Source: Maniola hyperantus
Lineage: Eukaryota > Arthropoda > Insecta > Lepidoptera > Nymphalidae
Reading direction: 5' to 3'
NCBI RefSeq assembly: GCF_902806685.2
Contig: NC_048548.1
Span: forward strand, 13,852,557-13,916,556
DNA length: 64,000 nt
In this document: positions 53,011 to 63,483 of the stretch, piece by piece
Layout: the number at the start of each line of letters is the position of its first letter
How positions within the stretch are numbered: the stretch's first letter is position 1
Position numbers and translations under genes: made by a program
The notes under the pieces: generated by a model
What the model saw: the letters and a program-made list of their open reading frames with translations, nothing else
Database searches by the model: none
Told to the model about the DNA's origin: nothing

Positions 53011-53060
53011 TCCCGACGAATTGAGAACCTCCTCCTTTTTTTGAAGTCGGTTAATAAATG
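52978..53060 (-). repeat. A30-type tract and family G motif
   Basis: A run of about 33 As followed by GATCCCGACGAATTGAGAAC and CTCCTCCTTTTTTTGAAGTC. Read on the minus strand, this is a family G end followed by poly-T. Confidence 0.65.
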
Positions 53061-53486
53061 CAACCACCGCCGCCTCCGTCTCATTTTTTGCGCATAATAT
53101 TTGTTAATTTTCGATGGAAGCTTGATTTCTTCCGACATTTTGATAAAATTTCGTCATATTTCAACAAATTAACACAAACCAATATTAAATTATACCTATA
53201 AACCTTCCTCTTGAATTACTCTATGTATTGGTGAAAACCGCATTAAAATCCGTTGCGTAGTTTAAAAGATCTACGCGTTCATACATACAGACAGCGGGAA
53301 GCGACTTTATTTTATACTATGTAGAACGACAAACCGCATCTCGGCGCGTTTCGTCCGCTATCACACAATTATAGTTTATCGCAGCCGGAACTTGTGATAG
53401 GTTATCGGGCCAGGGCTTACCGAATGCCGACTGCGATACCGAATTGCTGTTCCGACCGATTTCATGTGAATTTCATCAGCTAATCA

Positions 53487-53625
53487 CTACCCATATTATA
53501 AATGCGAAAGTGTGTTTGTTTGTTGGTTTGTCCTTCAATCGCGTCCCAACTCCCAACGGAGCAACGGATCGACTTGATTTTTAGCATGGGTATAGTTAAT
53601 GACCTGGAGACTGGAGAGTGACTCG
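53487..53625 (-). mobile_element. Repeat family C fragment
   Basis: CACTACCCATATTATAAATG, TTGTTGGTTTGTCCTTCAAT and TTAGCATGGGTATAGTTAAT. The distal half is lost. Confidence 0.7.
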
Positions 53626-53879
53626 CACACGAAAGGTTCCGACTCCCGTACCATCGTACAAGAAATATAACATTTTTTTTAAATTTCCATGGCGGCCATT
53701 TTAATTTTTATTACTGTTGTTAAAGCGGCAATAGTAATACACATTCTGGGATAATTATGTTTAGGCAAGCGCGCTCCATCTTAGGCTGCATCATCACTTG
53801 CCATCAGGTCTGATTGCAGCCAAGCGCTAGTCTATAAATAAATAAAAAACTCTACCTAATACGTACGGTTCACGAGATA

Positions 53880-53961
53880 CGACAGACAGACGGATGGAGA
53901 TCGGAAGCTTAGTAATAGGGTCCCGACTCCCGTTGGCACCCTTCGGTTACGGAACCCTAAA
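53880..53961 (-). repeat. Family D end motif
   Basis: CTTAGTAATAGGGTCCCGAC to GGCACCCTTCGGTTACGGAA. A shorter copy at 56080-56125 has the same TAGTAATAGGGTCCCGTTGG. Confidence 0.6.
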
Positions 53962-54157
53962 CATATTTTTTTACGCAAACTTGTTTTGCCAACCCTACCC
54001 CAAAGTAAACAAGCAAACATCTGAAGTATTTACTTTGATGTACCGTCCGCACAAAGTGAGAGAGCAATTACATTCGCCGCAAACGCGTCGCATATCTGAG
54101 GTGCGGTGCTAATGCGTGCTGCCACAGTATAGCGACCATACAGTGAGAAAACCACAG

Positions 54158-54372
54158 ATATATTCAGTACGCGGCCGAATGTGATAAACATATCGGCTTT
54201 TAGAATGACATTTCATCTTTGTAGAGCGTTGTCTCTGTCACTCATACCCATATGACGCTTTGTCGGTCTCAGCGACCGAGACAATGCTCTACAAATCTGC
54301 TGTCTCCTTCTAAAGATCGATGTTCAACACTTTTACTGAATAACTCATGTCGAAGCCGCGTACTGTACAGAT
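54158..54372. mobile_element. Foldback MITE family E copy, diverged
   Basis: CAGTACGCGGCCGAATGTGA and TTTGTAGAGCGTTGTCTCTG at left mirror CAATGCTCTACAAATCTGCT and GAAGCCGCGTACTG at right. TA follows the right end. Confidence 0.65.
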
Positions 54373-54850
54373 ATGCAACTAGCGCGGCCCCCTCAGTCCC
54401 TCTCGCTCAAGTAGAGGTACTTACTTGTGAGATGTTATTCCGTCTATTTTACGTTCGCTTCGGCTATTGTAGCCTAGTTACTAGTTACTAGTTACTAGTA
54501 TACTGCAACCCACCATTGCACAATAACTTTAAAAACAAAAAACAACAAAACAAATTAGTTATTTCTTAAAAATACTTGAGTAAACATAACCCCACTTTGT
54601 TTGTCAAGATCTCACGGCTTTGCGTGCTCTCCGAAGCACGGGGGCTACAGTCCGCCAACTTTCTATCTAAAATTTCACGATATATTGCAAATAAAACATC
54701 TGACTGACGAACGTTCTGTATGTAGGCCACTCGGAGTCAATGCCGCGTCGTAGGCGGGGCAATGACCCGAGTTTTACACGCTATACATTGCGGGTTTGAT
54801 TAATACTAAATCACTAAAACTACAAAACGAGGCAAATGATTAATGTATTA
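54373..54850. other. Stretch without supported feature
   Basis: AT-rich with a short ACTAGTT triplication near 54477-54498. No exon seen. Confidence 0.4.
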
Positions 54851-55000
54851 GATTGTGTTTTTGTTAGCGTTTTGGTAACACCCTGTATACTAAGAATTTC
54901 TTAACAGAAAACCCAAGATTAATTTGGCCCGACCCGGGAAGCGAAGCCGGGGCCTCGTCATCCGCAGTTAAACATGCTAACTCGACCAAGGCAGCAGACA
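54851..55000 (-). mobile_element. Decayed tRNA-derived SINE head (family S4)
   Basis: On the minus strand: GCCTTGGTCGAGTTAGCATG (A-box region), then GGCTTCGCTTCCCGGGTCGG (B-box-like) and GCCAAATTAATCTTGGG. The boxes are degenerate. Confidence 0.5.
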
Positions 55001-55385
55001 AACTTGTATGTTATCAATTGCCCTGCGCAATAAGTTACCAACTGTATGATAGCTGGGCAGCGGTAGTGCGTACGAGAAGTCTAGGGCAGATGGTGAGCTA
55101 ACGTATATCTAGGTTCTACACACAAATGCGTTTCAGCAAAACCACGCTAGCGTAGCGCCCTGCGACAGTGTGTAGCGTTAGCAAAAACAAATAATGTTAT
55201 TTTCGAAAATCGCAAAAACATACATGGTTTTTGCAAAAAATTTCATTCTTGCTCTATAGGCAAGGCAAGCATATTCAAAACTATTAGTAATACTTTTATT
55301 TATTTCGTGACCAGTCATGATAAAAAGTCAACATTTCTGGTGCACTTAAAATTTAATTCCAGTTTCAATATTCAGGAAAAAAACA

Positions 55386-55866
55386 CCAGCCAAGTGCGAG
55401 TCGGATTCATACGCAAAAATTTGTACAGGAAATAACACTTTATTTTTAGGGTTCCGTACCTCAAAGGAAAAATGGAACCCTTATAGGATCACTTTGTTGT
55501 CTGTCTGTCTGTCTGTCTGTCAAGAAACCTACAGGGTACTTCCCGTTGACCTAGAATCATGAAATTTGGCAGGTAGGTAGATATTATAGCTGACATTTGG
55601 GGAAAAATCTGAAAACCGGTTAGATCACACAAAAAAAAAATTAAATTGTGGTCATGAACTAATAATTAGTATTTTCAACTTTCAAAGTGAGTGACTATAT
55701 CAAGTGGGGTATCATATGAAAGGTCTTCACCTGTGCATTCTAAAACAGATTTTTATTTATTTTTATGCATCATAGTTTTTGAATTATCGTGCAAAATGTC
55801 GAAAAAATACGACTGTAGTACGGAACCCTCATTGCGCGAGCCTGACTCGCACTTGGCCGGTTTTTA
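55386..55866 (+). mobile_element. MITE-like family A copy preceded by its own inverted end
   Basis: The plus-strand copy, 55448-55866, is complete from GGGTTCCGTACCTCAAAGGA to CTCGCACTTGGCCGGTTTTT. Upstream at 55386-55409, CCAGCCAAGTGCGAGTCGGA is the reverse complement of that right end. Confidence 0.8.
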
Positions 55867-56404
55867 ATGTTTATGGCGGCCACTTTGAAATGCTTAGTAT
55901 CATTTGTTGTTATAGTCCGTACAAAATGACTTTAACTCTATGGGTTATGTCAAAAGTACGGTTCACAATTATAAAATAATATTATGTACTAATATCGAAT
56001 TTTTGACATGAAATTTCACATAAAGTTAAAATGGCGCGTGAGAAGTCATTTTGTACGCATAGTAGGTAAAGGTTGTCTTAGTAATAGGGTCCCGTTGGCA
56101 CCTTTCGGGTACGTAACCCTAAAAACGCCTAACCCCCCGTTCCCACTTGTCGTTTGTCGGGCCCGGATTTGAATCGGATGTTCCAGAGGCAGAACATTTT
56201 AAATATGAAGCTATTCACACTTGTCTGAAACCGATTTTGTAGCTAAATGTACTGCCACTGGAATATCCGCAGCTCGTTTGCGAATCGCCTGCATCAATCA
56301 TTTAATGACTGCATCAATGTCAAAATATGGTTTTCGTAGCATGGTTCATTGCGACAGTCCATAAAGAATCGATGTGGACAAAAAATGTTTTGACAGTTCA
56401 TTTA

Positions 56405-56545
56405 CTATAAGTCCCGCAAATTGCTATTGCGCTGGAACCATGTCTCATTAACATCAAAATACCATTGGCTCGAAACTTCAGTCTAGTGCCGACGTCACTA
56501 AAATGGCGGCCACACGCATAAGCAATTTGCGGGACTTATGGTTAC
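56405..56545. mobile_element. Foldback MITE family K copy
   Basis: ATAAGTCCCGCAAATTGCTA at left, inverted as AGCAATTTGCGGGACTTAT at right. A family G motif follows at 56573-56623. Confidence 0.75.
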
Positions 56546-56749
56546 CTATCGATAAAAAATTATTGTATGAAAAAAAAACGAGCCGAATTAAGAACCACCT
56601 CCTTTTTGGAAGTCGGTTAAAAATGCGATTGCGGACGCGTTTTGAAGTTGGATGTCCCGATTAAAATCCGTGCCCGACAAACGACAAGTGGGAACGGGGG
56701 GCAAAATGACTGAAACGACGTAAAAAGCACGTTAAATAAGAGAAAGCTA

Positions 56750-56960
56750 ATAGTGCGTACACGGGGTCCACATTACAGCGGGTAATTTATTCAATTAGCC
56801 CAAAGTGGGCACGGCGGACGGCGCGGCGGCGCGGTGCGGCGGCGCGAGCCCAACAAATCATACAACAATATTAATGTTTCCCTGACAGGTTTATGACGGG
56901 TAACGAGTAACGCGCCTGGGAGTGGACAGCGTCGTAAACCAAAAGTACTGACTAAAACAT
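56750..56960. other. GC-rich island in AT-rich surroundings
   Basis: 56810-56855 is nearly pure G/C (GGCGGACGGCGCGGCGGCGC). No open frame with splice sites is visible on either strand. It may be a regulatory element or part of an unrecognised repeat. Confidence 0.35.
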
Positions 56961-57016
56961 GTGTAATACTAATCTGTCACTACAACGCGACAAGAAAATA
57001 GAACAACTCATCATTA

Positions 57017-57285
57017 ATAATAAATAAATAGTATAAAGTCGCAAACCACGTTTGTTGGGTATCCATACTTAATATTATAAATGCGAAAGTGTGTCTGTCT
57101 GTCAGCTAGCCTTTCACGGCCCATCCGTTCAACCGATTGTGACGAAATTTGGTACAGAGATAGTTTGCATCTCGGGGAAGGACACAGACTACTTTTTAAA
57201 AAACCTAATTCCACGCGGACGAAGTCGCGGGCATCAGCTATTAATAAATAAATATGTAGTATAAAGTCGCAGGTCACGTTTGTTG
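57017..57285 (-). mobile_element. Repeat family C copy flanked by a ~45-bp direct repeat
   Basis: Family C spans about 57061-57240 (ATACTTAATATTATAAATGC to AGTCGCGGGCATCAGCTA). Both flanks read AATAAATA..TAGTATAAAGTCGCA..CACGTTTGTTG (57020-57058 and 57241-57283). Confidence 0.7.
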
Positions 57286-57360
57286 AGAGTATTCGCTTAT
57301 AACTTTTAATTGGATTACGGTGCGATTTTCACAATCATTTAGATGCATGCCGAGCAAATC

Positions 57361-57428
57361 GTGAAACTAGCTGTAAATTTAAGAATAAAAAAAATAAAAA
57401 AAATAAAAATGTTTTTACAGCTAGTTTC
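57361..57428. repeat. Hairpin-forming short repeat
   Basis: GAAACTAGCTGTAAA is inverted as TTTACAGCTAGTTTC around an A-rich loop with AAATAAAAAA repeats. Confidence 0.65.
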
Positions 57429-57448
57429 AGCATTAGGCGCGATTTAAG

Positions 57449-57588
57449 GGGTTATTACACCTTCCTAAATTTAGACGACTAAATGATTTTGTTACTAACT
57501 TCAGAGCAGTGTAACACACATTACACTGCTCTGAAGTAAGGAACATAATCATTTAGTCGTCTAAAATTAGGAAGGTGTAATAGCCCCT
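57449..57588. mobile_element. Foldback MITE, about 140 bp
   Basis: GGGGTTATTACACCTTCCTA, TTTAGACGACTAAATGATT and ACTTCAGAGCAGTGTAA are mirrored to the right end AGGAAGGTGTAATAGCCCC, leaving only a few bases of loop. Confidence 0.75.
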
Positions 57589-58038
57589 GTAGACTGATGT
57601 TTATTAACGCCTTGGTTGTATGGATTATGGAATTGACAAGTTTAACTATTTCAACCGCGCCTAAACAATTATTAAGATCAAGAAATTACCATCAAAAATT
57701 TACGCACAATATTTAAATGATGATGTTTGGCGACCTAGTGGGCCATTACTTTGGCTGGAAATATCTGGGGAGAGAATATCGCGTCTCCCGCAAGAGAAAG
57801 GGCAGCAACTCTTTTATGAGTTTATGACAGACATAGGGTAACACACAAATATCGCCTGTATAACTAAGAGCAATACTCATTAGAATGCTTTGCACAAATC
57901 ATTCAACAAGCGAATATATTTCGGTTTGACATTTCGCGTGCATAGATCAACTTTCACGTAGACGGTGATTTCTGTTGCATGGATTACCAAATCATAAAGA
58001 TGTATGGCCCAAATAAGTACTTAGGTATATTATTTTAC

Positions 58039-58250
58039 TAGCTTTTAAGCTTTTTAGCTTTTAAAAATCCCATGAGAACTCTTAGATTTTCCAAGATAAA
58101 AAGTAGCCTATGTCACTCTCAGGTCTTTAATTATACCCATGCAAAAAATCACTTCGATTCATTGCTCCGTTGCGACGTGATTGAAGGACAAACTAATATC
58201 AACAAATCAACAAATACACTTTTGCATTCATAATAGGTATGGGTAGTGAT
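58039..58250 (+). mobile_element. Repeat family C copy
   Basis: TACTAGCTTTTAAGC, TTTTAAAAATCCCATGAGAA, GCAAAAAATCACTTCGATTC, ending near AGGTATGGGTAGTG. The CGACTTCGTCCGCG part is replaced by AGCTTTT repeats. Confidence 0.6.
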
Positions 58251-58945
58251 AATATGTGTAATCATTATAAAATATTAAGGCGTTGGTTCGCAAAATAACG
58301 CAAATAACTATATAAATGCATTAAAAAAAAACCTTACCGGAAAAATATTCCTATGGGAAAAACTATGACCGTACCAAACGATTTAGAATAGGTAAAGATC
58401 CGAGCTTACAGGTTAGAGCAATAGCTTATTTTTAAACTTAGTTACTTATTAGGTTACTAACTTGACAATGCCGTTAAAACAAAAAAAAAATACAGTTTAT
58501 CATAAATATTGTTTAGATTTACGCATTTCGATCATAATTTTCAGCTGCACTTAGTCTTATGTCTTGAAGTAAGAGGACATGACTTGGTAAAAACTCTTTT
58601 AAACAATGAAATACAGTATTTTTCTCATACAAGAAAAAAACACCTTGTATTACTTAAATTTGGTATGTACATATTTTTAACAAATTTAATTATGCATGCG
58701 AATATAATAAGTTAACATATTAATAAACATAACATCCGATTTAACTAGGTAGTACCCACATAATATTATTAATATTATAATTTAAGTTTTTATAAGTAAC
58801 TTATTTAAAAGTAAACAGTACTTCGTAGTAATTAAACTTTTCCGCTTTATGACGTTTCCTAATGACCAGAAAATAAAATAAATTATACCAATATATAAAT
58901 CCCATAGAGATAATCCATACTCATTTTAACTTTGTGTCATTGTAA
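58251..58945. other. AT-rich stretch without supported feature
   Basis: No exon or bounded repeat recognised. The short ORF 58509-58715 has no domain. Confidence 0.4.
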
Positions 58946-58949
58946 TTTC

Positions 58950-59305
58950 AAAAGTGCGATTTTTTACTTTTCACATGACAGTTGACACATGGAGCTAAAA
59001 TGGCGAGTGAGTTCGGATTTTGTAACAGACACAGAGTTCATTCGACACGACGCGATGGTTAGATGAAAAGTGATGACATCATACATTTAAACAACAGGTA
59101 CCAGGCATGCATAGCTGGAGAGGTATGTTTGAATGTTTACTTAGGGGCAGACGCTCCCTTCACTCCACGGCCACGTCGCGTCGCCCCGGTACACGCAGAT
59201 GTAATTATCTCTCTCCCAGTCTTCTAATGTCAGGGGAAGAGGGAGAAATGATAGGGGATGGAGTGGACGCTAAGCAAATTAAAAAGCATGCACTTTGCCC
59301 ATCCT
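58950..59305. other. Family L motif and an unsupported ORF
   Basis: 58975-59030 carries CACATGACAGTTGACAC and GAGCTAAAATGGCGAGTGAG, also seen near 34880, 32560 and 56020. The 66-codon ORF at 59107-59307 has no known domain and no splice context. Confidence 0.35.
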
Positions 59306-59309
59306 AATT

Positions 59310-59712
59310 AAAAAAACCGGCCAAGTGAGAGTCAGCCTCGCGCACCGAGGGTTGCGTACTACAATCGTATTTTATCGACATTTTGCACGATAAATCAAAA
59401 ACTATTATGCCTAAAAATAACTAAAAATCTGTGTTAAAATGTACAAGTAAAGCCCTTTTATATGAGACCCCACCTGAGTAATCTCACTTTGAAAGTTGAA
59501 AATAGCAATATTTGTTCATGAACACATTTTAATTTTTTTCTTGTGATGTAACCACAAATTCACGGTTTTCAGATTTTCCCCCTCATGCCCGCTATAAAAC
59601 CTACATTCCTGTCAAATTTCATGATTCATGAGTCAAAGGGAAGTACCCTATAAGTTTCTTGACAGACAGACAACAAAGGGTTCCTTTTTTTGCTTTTGAG
59701 GTACCTAAAAAT
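59310..59712 (-). mobile_element. MITE-like family A copy
   Basis: CCGGCCAAGTGAGAGTCAGC to GCTTTTGAGGTACCTAAAAA. Its GACA array is reduced to about two units. Confidence 0.8.
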
Positions 59713-60096
59713 GCGCTCAATTCCACTTCCACTGTGAATAAAAATATCAATGACAAGCAATATGTATAAAAAAATATAGTTTAAAAGCCATACATTACAT
59801 TACTCGTATCTAACAAACTAGTTGTGCAGCACGTCTCCGCCCGCGGCGGGCACGTTACAGGGTAATTTGTGTTGGCGATAACTCGCACAGCTGATACTCT
59901 GCCATTTGTTGCTCTACACCTTGTAATCACTGTCACTCTAAGCTTTGTTATTAGTTATTCGTAATGATAGGATTTCATGTGCGCACGACTGTTTGAGAGT
60001 TCTGAACCCCTGGTGAAACTTTTTGTTTGACAGGTTTCTCATGTAAAATAATATAAATTTCATCCTCAAAGGAGCGACCCGTCTTTTTATTTGGTA

Positions 60097-60300
60097 GCTT
60101 ACGCTCGGGACTTCGTCCGTGTGGACTACACAAATTTCAAACCCCTATTTCACCCCCTTAGGGGTTGAATTTTCAAAAATCCTATCTTAGCGGATGTATT
60201 CGTTACTTATAATAGCTCTATCTGCATGCCTTTCAGCCCGATAGGTCCAGTAGTTTGAGCTGTGCGTTGATAGATCAGTCAACGCACAGCTCAAATCACT
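60097..60300 (+). mobile_element. Repeat family B copy ending in a perfect 17-bp hairpin
   Basis: TAGCTTACGCTCGGGACTTC through the CACCCCCTTAGGGGTTGAAT centre. TTTGAGCTGTGCGTTGA (60254-60270) is then followed by its exact inverse at 60279-60295 around TAGATCAG. The AGTC array is absent. Confidence 0.75.
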
Positions 60301-60640
60301 GGAGGCGAGCGCGAAGCTCCGCCTGGGGGTGAGCCCTTGGGCTCGAAAAAATATTTGAAAGGTCGGGAGGCAACGTCCTCCTAAGGGCGCCTCCTGTGAG
60401 GCTCGGACCACGGCTTAGGATGACGTTGGGATGGGTGGAGTTGTTGGACTACTGGTTAGTCCGCACGCCCCCGAGGCCGTGGCGTGAGTCCACGTCCGGG
60501 TGACGTTAGAAATGGGGGGCCTCGTCTTCGCCGGCGAAGACGCTGTAAAGAGGTTGACTTGTGTAACCCTACGTGATAAGGAGCATTGTCAGCCATGATT
60601 TGATCGTCGGGATCGTTAATGAAGTGCTTAGGGCACTTCT
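60300..60640. repeat. GC-rich unidentified segment, possible LINE remnant
   Basis: GC-rich relative to its surroundings, with GGAGGCAACGTCCTCC, CTCCTGTGAGGCTCGGACCA, a perfect palindrome GTCTTCGCCGGCGAAGAC near 60526 and no long frame. The composition suggests part of a retrotransposon or other foreign repeat. Confidence 0.35.
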
Positions 60641-60715
60641 ATGGGGGGGGGGGGGGGGAGGGAAGGAGCGTCCCTCGCCTTATACCCCGATTGCCATGTC
60701 AACCTGTCGCGAAAT
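60640..60715. repeat. G-homopolymer and family H end
   Basis: An uninterrupted run of about 17 Gs begins near 60642. It is followed by the foldback family H right end (CCCCGATTGCCATGTCAACC). Confidence 0.65.
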
Positions 60716-61109
60716 ATTACCTACAGTGTAGTAAAATAAGAGCCTGCTCGCTATCGTTAGAGAGTATTGTGTTATCAGGTGACGGTTGTTCCCAGAAACC
60801 TCTACCTACACGCAGGTAGCGTCGATAAGTGATGTGCCTTGCGAAGAATAGAACATCGATATCGATGACATTTTTTTAACCCCCGACCACAAACAAAATA
60901 AGAAGTTACGCAGAAAGAAAGATTAATATAAGAAGTATGTCGGGGACCTTCAGATGTTAGACACTAGCTCAGTTAGATTCTACTTTCAGTAGGTAATACA
61001 ATAGAATATATTTTAATTCAAGTAAACTTTTACAAGTGCTCTTTCTTTAGTTGCTCAAATAGTTTAATTTAATTTACCACTGGTTCGGAATGCATTATGC
61101 TTTTGTTAT

Positions 61110-61440
61110 TTCAAAGTCAAACTCAAATGATTTATTCAAAATAGGTAATAAATTGATGGTCTGGTATGGTGTTAGATTTGTAAGATATAGTGGTGATAAT
61201 TATAACGCAAACTTAAAACTAAAGCTACGAGGGTTCCAAACGCGCCCAGGTCTGAGAAGAGCCCACAACAAACTCAGCCGGGTATTCTTTTTATTATCAC
61301 CACTTTACAAAATTATTGAAACTTATTAGAACTATCACAAAGTCGTTAAGCAACTCATTCCCAAGCTTGCTTATCATTTAAATAATCCTTTACATTGTAA
61401 TAGGATTTTTCAATTAGTTATTTTTAGTTTTCTATTAATT
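61110..61440 (-). mobile_element. Jockey-type LINE 3' end
   Basis: It has the 3' UTR and last codons of the family at 41130-41935 in inverse orientation: ATGATTTATTCAAAATAGGT, GGGTTCCAAACGCGCCCAGG and CAACTCATTCCCAAGCTTGC. It is truncated upstream soon after TTTTTCAATTAG. Confidence 0.8.
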
Positions 61441-61524
61441 ATTCAGTTAGTTATTTTTTGTCGGAACAACAAAATATTAACGTAAGTACATAATATAATT
61501 ATATATTCTGTATATTCTGAATAC

Positions 61525-61735
61525 ATACTAATATTATAAATGCGAAAGTGTGTCTGTCTGTCTGCTAGCTTTTCACGGCTCAACCGTTCAACCGATTTTG
61601 ACGAAATTTGGTACAGAGATAGCTTGCAACCCGGGGAAGGACATAGGCTACTTTTTATCCCGGAAAATTTAAGAGTTCCCACAGGATTTTAAAAAACCTA
61701 AATCCACGCGTACGAAGTCGCGGGCATCAGCAAGT
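61525..61735 (-). mobile_element. Repeat family C copy, well preserved
   Basis: ACATACTAATATTATAAATG, CGGCTCAACCGTTCAACCG, GGTACAGAGATAGCTTGCAA and GAAGTCGCGGGCATCAGCA. Confidence 0.85.
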
Positions 61736-62154
61736 TTATAATAATTTTGGTCTGTAAAATGTTTTGGTATAAAAATTTACTCACTGGTTACACATGCCAT
61801 TTTTGTCATGCATTTATTTAAATCATATACATATTTTGATTCAACTTAATCTTTGAATCATCAAATAAAAAAACGCCGCCGACCAGAACACCAACGTCGC
61901 GGCCAAAAGCTAGTTTATTAACTGACTAAGTGTCTATGGAAGATAACTTGAAATTAATGGGCATTTTATTGGTATTTGCTTAAATAAAACGGTACAATAT
62001 CGATATTTATTAGGCGTATCATAAATCGTAATCGGTACACGCACAACTAGTGTTGCGTTGCGAACAAAACATCGATATTAAAATTAAATAATTATTAATT
62101 AGATAGTTTCCTATTAGTTATAAAATATAACAATAAATTGCTTACTGCTTATTA

Positions 62155-62590
62155 TCTATACTAATATTATAAATGCGAAACTGTTTCTGTCTGTCTGTCT
62201 GTCTGCTAGCCTTTCACGGCTCATCCGTTCAACCGATTTTGACGAAACGAGATGGACAAAATTTGCCCCAGGCTGAACTATGCCTATCATGAACTTAATG
62301 CCACAACTGCAAAACTAATTGCGACTTTTTTTTCTTAAAATAGAAGATTTTAACTTATAAATGGCAGATATATAATCATCTCTGTACATTCATTAAATGG
62401 CACATATCATCATCATCTCTGTACATTCTGGGGCACGCCTCCATACAATTTTGTCCACCTCCTTTGGTACAGAGATAGCTTGCATACCGGGGAAGGACAT
62501 AGGCTACTTTTTATCCCGGAAAACCAACGAGTTCCCACAGGATTTTAAAATCCTAAATCCACGCGGACGCGTCGCGGGCGTCAGCTAGTT
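62155..62590 (-). mobile_element. Repeat family C copy with nested foldback insertion
   Basis: 62155-62247 and 62463-62590 together form one family C element. 62248-62462 (215 bp) is an insertion with inverted ends GAGATGGACAAAATT / AATTTTGTCCACCTC. The target reads GACGAAA|TTTGGTAC. Confidence 0.75.
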
Positions 62591-62807
62591 TTCTAATAAA
62601 TGTTTTCCACTTTAATACCTAAATACAAACAATGATCAGAGCGTATCCAATCAAAGCAACAGCAAATACCTAACTATGTACGATCGTTGTTATTAAATGC
62701 GGTTATTAATTCACATTACAGAACAAAAAATACCTTATTGATATGAACTTTAGGTATGTTTTAGTTCGCACAATATACTGTGTATAATTATTATTTATTA
62801 CTGTATA

Positions 62808-62985
62808 CAATGTGGCTAATTCCTTTGTACACAATCTCTAAACTAAACTAAAATATCACGTCTAAATCTATTGCTATCCCTTTCGTAATGTTGCTTGCGG
62901 AAAAGGAAAGCACTAGACTTAGACCTGTAAATTTAGTTTAGTTTAGAGATTGTGTACTAGAGAATCGGCCCCGTTAGCTATGTAT
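62808..62985. mobile_element. Foldback MITE with GTACACAATCTC ends
   Basis: TGTACACAATCTCTAAACTA is inverted as TTTAGAGATTGTGTAC. Inner segments (GTCTAAATCTA / TAGACTTAGAC and CTTTC / GAAAG) also pair. Right flank AGAGAATCGGCCCC. Confidence 0.7.
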
Positions 62986-63163
62986 GCGTAAAATCTTGCA
63001 GACGATAAAAACCCGAATAAAATTTTGAATTTTTCATAGATTTTCGATGTGTAGAAAGCTTATCCGTTAATTAGAAATATTAATATCTGCTTACCTTTTA
63101 TAAATAGTAGATATTCTTAAACTATGTATGGATTCGACGAAGCGCTCGTAAATGGCATGTTAT

Positions 63164-63483
63164 CGAGTGACAGTCGAATGTTTTGGGAGCCTCTTGGTGG
63201 CGCGTAGTGATGTGATGGCTATCGATAACTGCGGAATGTTGGCTGGTAGCGAGTGGTGATGTTGACGATACATACCACACATGCCATGTCATAAGTCATG
63301 GCCACTCCTGACTAGTAGGTACCTAGTAACCAAGATAGTAACCCTACCGCGAATGAATCGTCGTCGATATTCAAATTGGAGAAGGCATAGATAGTTCAAG
63401 AGATAAGAGGCACGTTATCGAGTGACAGTCGAATGTTTTGGGAGCCTCTTGGTGGCGCGTAGTGATGTGATGGCTATCGATAG
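63164..63483. repeat. Direct repeat of ~68 bp, 252 bp apart
   Basis: GTTATCGAGTGACAGTCGAA through GGTGGCGCGTAGTGATGTGA to GCTATCGATA occurs at 63162-63228 and 63414-63482, apparently identical. The second copy ends exactly at the start of the adjacent LINE tail. Confidence 0.75.

Larger units (their letters stand above)
52299..53335 (+). mobile_element. Repeat family M copy interrupted by later insertions
   Basis: 52299-52372 carries the GCGACCCGCCCCGGCTTCGC end. 53190-53335 carries TAAACCTTCCTCTTGAATTA to TACGCGTTCATACATACAGA. Compared with 50330-50595, the middle is replaced by the 300-bp foldback and by A- and T-rich family G material. Confidence 0.55.
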
